From assembly GCF_011397635.1 (NCBI RefSeq), contig NC_064762.1, positions 22,903,479 to 22,967,478 on the forward strand: a DNA stretch of 64,000 nucleotides. The letters run 5' to 3'. Below are positions 38,617 to 64,000 of the stretch, piece by piece. Numbering within the stretch: the first letter of the stretch is position 1; each line of letters starts with the position of its first letter. A program made the translations under genes and the position numbers. The notes beneath the pieces were generated by a model. The model did not search any database. It had not been told where the DNA came from and saw only the letters and a program-made list of their open reading frames with translations. This DNA comes from Epinephelus fuscoguttatus. Its lineage: Eukaryota > Chordata > Actinopteri > Perciformes > Serranidae.

Positions 38617-39590
38617 TAGCCTTCTGTCACAGAATTTGGAGGATGCAAGGGACGAATCCTTCATGGCCCAGCCTATCCCAAGATGCATTGAGCACCGGTG
38701 ACAATTAGGTGGTTTTCAGTATGGTGTCTGACACACCATCGGCAGCAGAGGTGGCAAATTAGATTTTTAACTGTAAGAACTGAGTTTTAACTAACTTGAA
38801 TAGCTAACAATACAAATGTTATAAAACACAACAGGCCTTCAAATTATATATCAAAGAGCGGTGTCTCCAGCAATGAATCATCTCCTCAAGTATCAAATAA
38901 AAATTTAAAAAATAAAATAACAACCTCTGGGTCCGTGATTTAGGGCTAACTAACTTACTGACTCCTTCTCTCGTCAAACGCAGCTGGTTTCTAGGTAACA
39001 GGAAAACCAATGGGTCGGGGCAAGAACAACTGGTGATGCAACCAGGAAATCCTCCGCAGACCACACCTTCCCATTTTGGAGACCGTTCAGTTTGGCTGAT
39101 GTGGTCTAGCACCAGCAGTTGTTCTTGCCTGACCCGTTGGCGTTCCAGTTACCTCGCAACCAGCTGCGCTTGATGAGATAAGCTAACTAGCATCACTAAC
39201 AGCACGTACGTTAGTCTGTTCTTTGAACAAAACTTTAAGGTTTGAAGGCCTCTTGTGTTTTATAACATTTGAATTGTTAGCTATTCAAGTGAGTTGAAAA
39301 CCAGTACTTACATTTAAAAGTGGAATCTGCCGCCACTGCTGCCTGTGGTGTGTCAGACACCATACTGAAAACAACCCATTCGTCACCAGCGCACAATGCA
39401 TCTTGGGATAGGAGGGGCCACAAAGGATTCATCCATTGCATCCTCCAAATTCTGGGAAAGAAGGCTGCATTTCCCGGCTGCATTTGAAAGAGCCTTTGAA
39501 ATGGGACGGCCTTTGTGGCGCCGATGTGACGCAATCGTTCTTCAAATGTAGCCTTCGAAGGCTGCAGCCCCTGAATTGAGACACAGCTCA
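38617..39590. mobile_element. Long palindromic element, arms of about 400 bp, loop about 80 bp
   Basis: The left arm (CCTTCTGTCACAGAATTTGG, CCTATCCCAAGATGCATT, GTGTCTGACACACCATC, GGGTCGGGGCAAGAACAACT) is inverted in the right arm (GTTGTTCTTGCCTGACCC at 39119, GGTGTGTCAGACACCATAC at 39348, GCATCTTGGGATAGGAGG at 39398, CAAATTCTGGGAAAGAAGG at 39446). Loop 39034-39111. The right flank extends to a terminus-like CTGAATTGAGACACAGCTC at 39570-39588 not matched on the left. Confidence 0.75.
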
Positions 39591-42500
39591 TATCTTTACT
39601 TTGCAAATAATTGTTCGCTGCTTAAAACTATTTGTTTTAATTTCAAAAAGTTGGTATCTGGGCTGCATTAAAATTTCAAGTTGACTGAATCTGAGAGAAC
39701 AAGTTGAGGTAATTTTGTAATAATTCAACATGTCTTCTCAAATTCAGTCAGCTGAAAAATTCAAGGCAGCCGGGACACTAACTTTTATAAGTTACAACAA
39801 ATGGTTTCTTTTTACAGTGTAGATTCATGCTCTGAACATCATACACAGAACAGTCTCAGAATTTCATTATCTCACATTTTGTCTTGGGGTGAGATGAAAA
39901 ATAACATTGGTAATGTTCAACAGAAGTGGAGGCACGACTTCTAAATATCTAACAACTGTCACTCTGTCAAAGGACCACTTTGTATTCATTCACAACCTGT
40001 GCTTAAGCTTGTAAAACAGCAGTAATAAATCCCCAGAAATTTCAACGTGATGTCCATTTGGGCAGAGTGACAAGTTCCATTTTTAGAGCTGGATATCATG
40101 GGATTTTCGTGCCTTATGCTATGTTTGAATATTGTGAGGTTTCATAGAAACCCGTCCCCTCTTCACATTATTACATTGATGTCATTGGCATTAAGTGGTC
40201 TGCTTAGTGAGTAGACCGGGAATTCAAAAGGGATTAAATTCATTCATCCTCCAATCCACACAGATGAATGGATACACACGACCAAGATGCTCCTTTTTTT
40301 GAGTCCAGCTTCGTGCCAATGAGTACAGTGTGAAAGGCAGCAGGGGCGGTCACCCTGGAGCCAGGTTATGGATTTATGGATTTGTGACGTGCTCCAACAG
40401 ATTGGCGGGGCACTTGTTGAGTCAGAGAGCAGATCTCTCGCCGGCCTCCAGGGGGCAGAGTGGCCTCTGTGCCCCAGGGAGACTCTGCCCTGTGCTCTGG
40501 GCTTAGCTGCTCGTTACATTAAAACAGGGGCTTCTGTGACAGAGTCAGCATTATGAAAGCTAAGAGGATTAGCTGATGGACATTTCTGGCGTTGCCGGTC
40601 AATTATCAAAATGAAAAGCAGTGACTGGGCAGGGCTGGCATGCTCTGTGGCACAGAAGAGCTCCTCTCCCTCCTCCTCATCTCCACTCTAGCTCTCTATC
40701 TCTCACTCAGCTTCTGTCTGTCACAGGTTACTGAGGTTCAGAGGGGGTGGGGGGAATAAATAAAAAGCACCATTGATGCGTTTCTGAACATGAAAGTTTT
40801 TGTGTGTGTGTGTGAGTATGTGTGTGAGTGTGTGTGAGCCACGGATTAAAAAAGAGCATTTAAATTTTAATGTTTCTAAAGTGCAAAACTGTATGTTATG
40901 CAACTGTGTAAAAACAGCCCTGCACGTCAGCCAGCCATCCGTGCTCAAGTCTAACTCCTCCAACCATGTGCATGATCACCCCATCACCACCACCACCACC
41001 ACCACCACCACCCAGCACACACACACACACACTTGGTAACACTGCTTGCTTTCACGACTTGTGTGTGAGCGTGCCCCCCTGTGATTGCTTAACAGGCTGT
41101 TAGTGTAGGAGGAGTCTCCACCACTATGCATGTGATGATGGAGAGATGGGAATGATGAAGAGGAGTATTGGGAAGGCAGGAAGCAGGGAAGAAGGGGGGG
41201 TTGTGGTATATCCATAAAAGTGGCATCCCACAGCTGCCTGTGTTAAGGATCTACCCCGGGGATTCACACAACGCTGCAAACGTAATCAACCGAGTCAATG
41301 TGCCACCACGGCTACAGCGGACACATCTCTCCGGCAATGACACCCTGCCTTCCCCTCCGTCCGCAGCGCCAGCAACATCCCCTCTTATCACCCAAGTTTC
41401 TAATACACCGGTTAGACCTCAGTGGAGCACAGCGGAGGTGAGGCTGTATATCCACGTGTGTCTGAAGAAGATAAGAAAACAAACTGCTGAACCGTTTCAT
41501 TATTTTTTTTTTACCCTGTCACAAACAGCCAGGGAGGTAAACAGTTTTTTTTGGGCTGTGGGAGACATGTTGCCTAAAAATTATAAAGAGCAGTAATCCT
41601 GGCTCACTGCATAGCAGGATGAATTATATTCAATCCCAGTTATCACTTCAGGGACAATGTCATATTACAGATGGTCCTGCTGCATGGGCAGATTTGATAT
41701 GGGTATTCAGAGGCCGGTTAGATGGAGCTGAAAAATGTCTCCATCTGGTGTTACTGCTGTAACTAGTTGACCTAGTAGGCAGTAAATGTCGTGTGATGAT
41801 AGTGCAAACAGCACATCTAATATGAATAAGGCTGAGGATCATTTTGGTGCAAGAGTTTTGGTGTTAAAATCCTGCTTTCAGTGTCTTAGTTTGAGGAATA
41901 TTTACTTTTTCATTTAACAAAATACACCTTTTTTATACAAGATCATTTCACTGTTAGCATCTTAAGGACACAGTTGTCTCCTGTGGCTCTGGGGATTAGG
42001 TGATTTTAAGAAAATTAGCTGTGTTTTGTCTTGAGTTATCAAATTCAATGGGCATCTGTCAGTCAGTGACAGTTGTAAGTGGTAAAAAAAAGAATTAAAC
42101 ACATTGTTTTTCCTGGAGCTGATGATGGAAATAGTTAGGAAGTAAGCCATCTTGATTCGTTCACTGTAGAGAGAAGTACATACGCAGCACCATTGGGCAC
42201 CGTCAAGAAAATGGCCGCAGGTAGAGACAAAGTTTACGAGCTGAAACGCAAAGAGCATTTTAATTAACCTGGAAACAGGAGTTTAGTTGGGTGGTGTCAG
42301 AGGGATGTGGGTGAAACTCCAACTATGTGTTGTGCAGTTTGCTGCAAGTTTGAGAGTAAGGGGGATAAAACAGGCTTGTTTTCCTAAGGCACGTCAAATC
42401 GTTATTCTAAAACTGCCAATAAACAAAACCATCTGTATAAGAGCAAGTAAGAAAAAAAACCTCAGGCCTCTGCTGTTGCGATTTTGACCTTATGAACGTT

Positions 42501-42689
42501 ATGAAAGTGCAAGACTAAAACACCCAAGTACCAACTCATGTTATCACAAGCCACCATACAAGAACTCTGCATAATAAAATGCGGTCTAAAATGACCAAAT
42601 ATTCAGTTTCACCTGGATATATATAGTCAAAGAAAGGTAGGGTCCATGGCATTTACACTGCTTTACGAAAGGATGGGACAACTACTCAC
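39591..42689. other. Intergenic sequence, microsatellites and a possible small repeat
   Basis: 39655-39830 (AATTTCAAGTTGACTGAATC ... TTTTTACAGTGTAG) resembles a common fish repeat. Plus-strand frames at 41168-41596 and nearby have no recognisable domain. Confidence 0.35.
40983..41032 (+). repeat. (CAC)n followed by (AC)n compound microsatellite
   Basis: About nine CAC/ACC triplets then about seven AC units. A (TG)n stretch lies nearby at 40800-40836. Confidence 0.9.
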
Positions 42690-43230
42690 TGCTCAGTACT
42701 CCCTGATGGCAGTGACCCGTCCCAGCAGAAAAATGCGCCATGCCACACCACAAAAACTGCTCAGGAACGGCCTGAGGAACATGACAAAAAGCTCAAGGTG
42801 TCGACCTGGCCTCCAAATCACCCACACCTCAATCTGATTGAGCATCTTGGGACGTGCTGGTAGCCCACCTCACAAGTGACAGGTCTCAAATGATCCGAAG
42901 CCGAGACAAGTTTGATACAGGGAGGCCCCACCGTGGATTAGGGGTACCTCTGAGGTACCAGCACACCCCATGGATGCTATATCAGATTTGGATCTGGGGA
43001 ATCTGAAGGCCAGGTCGATGCCTTTAGCTTGTCGTCACATTCCTTGGGACATTCCTGAGCAGTTTCTGCAGTGTGGCATGGTGCATTGTCCTGCTGGGGG
43101 GCCACTGCCACTGGGGAGTTCTGCAGCCATGAGGAGAGCTACTTGATCTGTAGAGGTGTTTGGATGGGTCGAGCGAATGATTGTTACACACTTCAGTGGT
43201 TCTAATTTTTTGGGCTGATTGGTGTATAGG
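42690..43230. mobile_element. Fold-back of two decayed Tc1-like transposase fragments
   Basis: The plus strand at 42732-42854 encodes NAPCHTTKTAQ, then TWPPNHPHLNLIEHL, recognisable as the catalytic-domain segment of a Tc1/mariner-type transposase. The minus strand at 43091-43019 encodes DNAPCHTAETAQECPKE, the same segment again. Both are degenerate, with stops and substitutions. The right end GGGCTGATTGGTGTAT (43212-43227) is terminus-like. Confidence 0.65.
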
Positions 43231-43231
43231 G

Positions 43232-43515
43232 CAATGATACTCAACTTACTTCCTGTGGGTCAGATAGGGTGCTCGGTGGCCCACTGCCTATTTTCTAATT
43301 CACAATATAAATGAACTGATTTACACTTTCTTTTCTTGCACGTTGAATGTAAATAAAGTGCCCAAGTGCTTTACAAAAATAATCAAAACAGGGCTTGTTG
43401 GGGAGGTCTGGGCTAATTATTCATATATTCATTATTAATACTTGTTTAATAACGGGTCCCTGGCCTCCTGTCATTTTGCAAGTGGCCCGCAGGCAAAGCA
43501 AGTTGAGTATTCCTG
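43232..43515. mobile_element. Small hAT-like MITE
   Basis: Left end CAATGATACTCAACTTACTT and inverted right end CAGGAATACTCAACTTGCTT form inverted repeats; the flanks (GTATAGGG and ATTTAGAG) are only partly similar, so any 8-bp duplication has decayed. It abuts the Tc1-like fragment. Confidence 0.6.
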
Positions 43516-43696
43516 ATTTAGAGAGTTGCAAATGAGTTAAGAAGGCAGTGATTTTAGACTGAGCTTCAGAATCTGATGCCATCTTTTGATACCTGATGCT
43601 TTGGTTGCATTTAACTCAAAAAGGTATGAAGGTTAAATACTGTGGGACATGTGAGACAAACCCTAAACAGTGAGGCATATTTGAAAAAGATTTGTG

Positions 43697-43702
43697 TTTA
43701 AT
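43697..43702 (-). terminator. Candidate poly(A) signal (ATTAAA) of CPSF2
   Basis: ATTAAA on the minus strand about 385 nt after the CPSF2 stop; no AATAAA was seen on the minus strand closer to the stop. Position is plausible but unproven. Confidence 0.35.
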
Positions 43703-44039
43703 GACAAAAATGAAGGGGGAACACATCCTTCAGTCCATCCAGTGCGTCAGGATGTTACTGTACAGAGGGAGGAGTTGTAGAGTCTGTTCACACACAGAGA
43801 GGTCAGTCCGGGGAGAGCATCTGCCTCTCACTTTGAAGGGGTAAACTAACAATAAAAAAAAAATATATATCCAGAAAAACTATAAAAGGGAAAATGTACA
43901 ACAGGGTTTGCAGTGAAACAGCTGGAGCCACACATGAGGCAGAGGTAGGCTGATTGTGGTGCACTCCTCTCCTCTGGGTAAAGTCCTCATAACAAGGACT
44001 GTCTCTGTATTGCCGTGGTATGCTCTTCTGCAGCGTGTC

Positions 44040-44051
44040 CTCCTCCTCCTC

Positions 44052-44084
<33 letters not shown>
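44040..44084 (-). repeat. (CAG)10(GAG)5 trinucleotide tract directly after the CPSF2 stop codon
   Basis: Reading the minus strand, the CPSF2 stop TAG (44087-44085) is followed without any gap by ten CAG and five GAG triplets in the same frame. The tract lies in the proximal 3' UTR. It is likely length-polymorphic. Confidence 0.9.
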
Positions 44085-56993
<12,909 letters not shown>

Positions 56994-57011
56994 TTTTCTT
57001 CAGTTGTTTCT
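56994..57011 (-). other. CPSF2 5' UTR segment of the first coding exon
   Basis: A plausible splice acceptor (pyrimidine-rich TTGTACTTTCAG on the minus strand) ends just above 57011, leaving 18 nt of leader before the ATG. This implies an upstream non-coding exon, probably between about 57370 and 57510, which I could not delimit. Confidence 0.4.
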
Positions 57012-57754
57012 CTGAAAGTACAATTAAGTTGGCATGAGGTTATGCTAGCTGCTCTAATACAATGGCTTGGATCATTGAATCCAATCACTGTCATTAACAA
57101 CAAAACAAACAAAAACATGGATCGATATTGAATTGAAATGGTACCAGACAACAGTTGCGTAAATGAAAGATGCGACTGGCTCCTCCAGAAGTAAGTAAAT
57201 TACAAGTAATTAAAAGAAATGACAGTTTGGTTGCTAGCCACAGCTAAGTCGCTCTAGCATAGCAACAACGCTAACAAAGTACCCGGCAAAGTCCATTTAG
57301 TTAGCATGCTAGCTACATTTAGCTTGTGGATGCGAGTGGCTTGTATCGACAGAGGAAGGTGCAACGTACCAATAAATATGTGATAATATAAATTTCCTCT
57401 CGTTGAAACAGAAACACAAAAAATGGTTTGCTATAATTCCAACGTTAAGACATTTTGGCTAGCGTTTTTAGTACACACTTGACTGGCGGACATGTTTGCC
57501 GCTGCATCATGTGTGAAAGGTCACAGGAGCGTACCAAATTTTGAGGTGTCAATACAAAATAATTTTATGACAAAACAGCGAATACTTATTTTATCGCACT
57601 GTATTTTAATACACATACTTAGATATTTCGAATTAATATGTTGTAACTCATATTATAATCCACAATAGCCAATACGGTAATAATAGTTGTTTTTATTGGT
57701 CAAGTAACACCGTCGTGTTTTCCATAGTTGGTAGAGTCCAATGTCCTCTGCTTG
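57012..57754. promoter_or_regulatory. Head-to-head promoter interval between CPSF2 and NDUFB1
   Basis: CPSF2 reads leftward from here and NDUFB1 rightward. A good donor (GTGAGT at 57755) after CTGCTTG suggests the non-coding first exon of NDUFB1 ends at 57754; the CPSF2 leader exon must begin in the same few hundred bases. No TATA box is evident for either gene. The same divergent arrangement exists at the human locus, so a bidirectional housekeeping promoter is likely. Exact start sites need transcript data. Confidence 0.5.
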
Positions 57755-58650
57755 GTGAGTGAAGAGCTGAAGGCCACGGCTTGGTGTAAACAGAAGGTAA
57801 TATTTTACATATTACAACAGCTTGTCTCTTCATTATTGCATTTATTGTACTGTAACATGTTACCTGTTCTAAACACAAAGTAATTATTGCAACCGAGAAA
57901 CCATTCTCGACGAAAACCTGACAGCTTAGACTGTTGCTAATGCTAGCTAGCTAGCAAACCGATTAGCCAGTCAGTGGTTGTGGTGCAGAAAGTTTGGGTC
58001 GAAGTAGGTAAGACAGCTGTATCTCCAGCATTTGTAGCTCCATTTTATGGGTATCTGCAGTTAAATGGTGAAATGATACATACATAGTTTGAGATAATTG
58101 TTGTGCTATACTCGCTGCCGTTATGTATAAGGCAGAGCTGCTTAGATAAGTCAATTTATCAGGATTGGAGAATACCTTGACCTAATAGCAATTAGCTCAG
58201 AGCTCTGCCAGACAAACATCAGCAACAGTAATTATTCTAAACAACCTCTCACTCTCTATTATGTCCCTGTCAGCACAGAGGCTAAAAGGTGTCCACACAA
58301 ATACGGTCGCACAGGACTAAAAACACGTGTTTAAATGCTGTCATTACTTATGATTTGTTATATAATTTTAGTTTTGGGTGGAGGGTGGATACATACAACC
58401 CTCTTTTTCTCGCTGTTCACAGTATACCCACCAAACAATCAAAAGTCCTTGCAATACATGTACATGTTTACCCACTTCCTCCTTGGTAACCTACCCATCT
58501 ACCTAGTGGCACACCCACCTCATCTGCTAATATTAGACCACTGTGCAGACCCCAGCAAAAATCACATCATCATTTATGTTTCTTTCACTGAAAATAAAAA
58601 GCAAAATGTGCCATTCTCACTAAAATCGCAATTCCTATTGCCACAGCTGT

Positions 58651-58673
58651 AAAAAAAAAAAAAAAAAAAAAAA
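58651..58673 (+). repeat. Poly(A) tract, 23 bases, in NDUFB1 intron 1
   Basis: Could be a retroposon tail; no flanking duplication was established. Confidence 0.85.
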
Positions 58674-59479
58674 TCACAATATGAGTCTTAATTTTATATA
58701 CTTTATTAAATTCAGTTTTTTCACTCCGTTGTCAATTACACACAGGTCCAAACACAGACATGCACAAACAGGACCTATACATGCACTAAGTGGAGAGATG
58801 TCAGAGTGAGGGGGCTGCCCATGACAGGTGCCCCGAGCGACGTTGGGGGGGTTCAGTGCACTGATTTCAGTGTCCCTGGACTAAATCCACAGATGTTTAT
58901 TTAGTGCTTCGCAGAGCAACCGATTGGATCTGGCTTAGGTTATCTGAATCAGGTTAATTGCCAAATAGGTCTTCATTTACAAGGATTTTGCTCTGGTGTA
59001 TTGGTGTAGAACATAAACATAGTAAGAGAAAATTAAACTAAAAAACAAGTAGACATAAATATATGACATAATTAAGTTATAATCAAAACATAGAAAAATA
59101 AATAAATAAAAATTGTGCAGAAATGTGAAAAAAATGTACCAAGGAGTGGCAAGAAGTTATTCAGCACATGTAATAGCAAGATAATGTAATCCTGGCCTTG
59201 TGTCATGTGGGTACATTTATGTATTCAGCATGCTTTGTAATGTCAGTGTTGCACTCGTTTGTTACAATAGGCTGTCATTACCAGATCTGCACTGCAGAGA
59301 ACCTACAAAAAAATGTCCTGAGTTTGACTAGTGATGTCATACTTTTTAAACTTACTTTAATGATTCCAGTCTAAACCATGTGGGGAATGATGCAGGACCA
59401 TCACTGTTCTACCCAGCTTAGTCTTGGCAAGTGCTGGAAACATCATTAAGTCCAAACTGGTGGAAAAGATTTCCGCACA

Positions 59480-59560
59480 TGCTCTGATGAAGGTCCAACA
59501 GACTGGAAGCTCAACAATAAAGTGAAACACTGCATAGATGTAAGCTTGCGTAAATCTTTT
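59480..59560 (+). repeat. Possible 3' tail of an old retroposon
   Basis: CTGATGAAGGTCCAACAGAC followed by AATAAAGTG resembles the ends of common fish repeats (GATGAAGG...AATAAAGTG). Weak call, single copy in the window. Confidence 0.3.
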
Positions 59561-59707
59561 CTGCAACTGCAAGCATGTGGGGAATAAAATGTGGCAGCAT
59601 CAGTCCCCTCTATCTTACTGTAAGCATAACTGTTTTAGATCAGAGTATAAAATCAGTGCCACCGAATGTGTATGACAGCGTGTCTTCTGCTTATTCCTGT
59701 AGGAACC

Positions 59708-60250
59708 ATGGTCAACTTTGTAGCACTTGCCCGGGAGCATTGGGTGAACATCTTGGTGCCGATGGGCTTTGTGTTTGGATGGTACCTTGACAGACAGCAG
59801 GACCAGAAGCTGACGGCTTTCAGGAACAAAAGTGCTTTGTTCAGCAGGTAAGGATAAAAAGCAATCTCTCACCTAACAGTAAAGCAGGTCCCTCTAGGTT
59901 GTCAGTGAATTAAGGCTCAGGTGGTATTTGTTCCAAAGATGTTTGATAATGATTCTTCAACTTCATACCCACAGTTTAAACTAATTACTATGCATACAAG
60001 TCAGCAGAATGCAGGTGCAACACTCAGCTAATAGCTTCCCAATATACAGTTAGTCCACTTTGGAAAACCCAACCAAACATTTATTAGATGGCACCCTAAA
60101 CATAAAATGTAATTTGCAGTTTTTATGTTTGACTGTGATAGCAAGCATTAAAAAAAAGGTATCTAACAGTCACTGCTCCTCTGAATGTAAGCTTGTCATC
60201 TGTTCTCTTTTAGGGAGCTGAAGCCTGGTGAGGAGGTGACCTGGAAGTAG
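59708..60250 (+). CDS. ndufb1: NDUFB1, NADH:ubiquinone oxidoreductase subunit B1
   Basis: Small accessory subunit of mitochondrial complex I, a single-pass protein of the inner membrane arm; not catalytic but part of the proton-pumping complex. Coding exons are 59708-59847 (acceptor TTATTCCTGTAG before 59703, ATG in Kozak-like context ACCATGG, donor GTAAGG) and 60214-60250 (acceptor TTCTCTTTTAG, stop TAG). The joined frame gives 58 residues, the same length as human. One hydrophobic segment (about residues 11-26, [16 protein letters not shown]) is followed by the conserved [15 protein letters not shown] and the C-terminal [12 protein letters not shown] non-coding first exon near 57.7 kb is inferred from the donor there, giving a first intron of about 1.95 kb. 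The 3' end converges on RIOX1. Confidence 0.96.
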
Positions 60251-60399
60251 ATTCCCCCTACCTGTAATGTGTCCTGCTGTCATCTGTGGTGTGAATGACC
60301 CTCAAATCAGAATATTTAAGAAGATTCCTGTATCTCTGTTTTTGAGTTGGATCTCCCAATAATCCCAATAATTTAATTTTTTGAGTTGCATCAACTGAT

Positions 60400-60405
60400 A
60401 ATAAA
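60400..60405 (+). terminator. Poly(A) signal of NDUFB1
   Basis: AATAAA 150 nt after the NDUFB1 stop codon, the first canonical hexamer downstream on that strand. It lies before the region where RIOX1, coming from the opposite strand, would end. Confidence 0.7.
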
Positions 60406-60490
60406 CATGCCCTTTCTCAACAAAATCATTTGGTACTTGATGGTGATTTTAAATACATAACACATGACATCACTTCATTTTCAAATATGG

Positions 60491-60496
60491 TTTATT
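60491..60496 (-). terminator. Candidate poly(A) signal of RIOX1
   Basis: TTTATT on the plus strand, AATAAA on the minus strand, about 145 nt after the RIOX1 stop codon. An alternative lies near 60572. Together with the NDUFB1 signal it would keep the two convergent transcripts barely apart or slightly overlapping. Confidence 0.55.
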
Positions 60497-60640
60497 TAGT
60501 GCTGAACAAAGAGCAAAATGAGTTGGTTAGCATAACAATACTTGAGACAAGAAGTCTTTCTGCTGTGAAGACCTTTTATTTTATACAAAGGTAATTTGAA
60601 TCTACTCATGCAGTCAGCATGACTGAAGAATATGTGGCCA

Positions 60641-63724
<3,084 letters not shown>

Positions 63725-64000
63725 CTTAAATTAAACAACACAGACGTGTAGTTCAGCGTGACAGATCAGCTATCAAAGAGCATAATGCAACACATGATAA
63801 AATCTTACATGTGCTCACTGGAGAACAAATCTGGGCACATAGCTACTAGAAAGAAAATAAGACTAACATCTATTATAAATCAGTTCAAAACTATACAAAA
63901 AGGATATTTTTGGCAGATATATAGATGAGGAAAGGTTGTGTTAGAGGAGTGCTTATTTATTTTACAACACTGGGTGGTACTTGGACTGTAATTAACCTGC
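63725..64000. other. RIOX1 intron, nothing recognised
   Basis: No further upstream RIOX1 exon was found before the right edge. Confidence 0.4.

Noticed and set aside
63800-63860. Possible extra RIOX1 exon before the right edge
   Set aside because: A GTAAGA donor-like site is present on the minus strand, but the frame that would join contains a stop and no family match.

Overview
The window is nuclear DNA from a ray-finned fish, most likely a spiny-rayed (percomorph) teleost. I infer this from vertebrate genes split into compact exons with GT-AG introns, the typical teleost short repeats (SINEs with tRNA-like heads, many TIR and fold-back MITEs, CA and TA microsatellites), and protein sequences close to but distinct from the human ones. 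There are no bacterial operons, rRNA, tRNA genes or CRISPR arrays. No coordinate was checked with software; exon limits come from reading splice sites and reading-frame phase by hand.

Four protein-coding genes can be supported. (1) SLC24A4 (K+-dependent Na+/Ca2+ exchanger), minus strand: only its first two coding exons are visible (17435-17597 and 12854-12961); the rest lies beyond the left edge. (2) CPSF2 (100-kDa subunit of the cleavage and polyadenylation specificity factor), minus strand: all 14 coding exons, 56993 down to 44085, 788 codons. (3) NDUFB1 (complex I accessory subunit), plus strand, 59708-60250 in two coding exons, 58 residues. (4) RIOX1 (JmjC ribosomal oxygenase / NO66), minus strand: the last 11 coding exons, 63724 down to 60641; the 5' part lies beyond the right edge.

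Layout: 1-12.8 kb is repeat-rich intron of SLC24A4; 12.9-17.6 kb holds its exon 2, intron 1 and exon 1, with a CpG-rich 5' region to about 18.2 kb; 18.2-43.7 kb is gene-poor intergenic DNA packed with nested MITEs, SINEs, fold-back elements and one striking 141-bp-period minisatellite (31.4-32.1 kb); 43.7-57.0 kb is CPSF2; 57.0-57.8 kb is a shared head-to-head promoter interval for CPSF2 and NDUFB1; 57.8-60.4 kb is NDUFB1; 60.5-64 kb is RIOX1, tail-to-tail with NDUFB1. The order SLC24A4-CPSF2-NDUFB1 matches human chromosome 14q32; RIOX1 as the neighbour on the far side of NDUFB1 does not (ATXN3 sits there in human).

The genes do not form a pathway: a plasma-membrane ion exchanger, an mRNA 3'-end processing factor, a mitochondrial respiratory subunit and a nucleolar hydroxylase. 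The most unusual points are a CAG/GAG trinucleotide tract beginning directly after and in frame with the CPSF2 stop codon (a 93-codon read-through frame), a multi-exon RIOX1 (intronless in human), a minisatellite that keeps a long frame open between TATA-like and poly(A)-like signals, and several long palindromic or nested transposon structures. I found no convincing evidence for a wholly new biological system.
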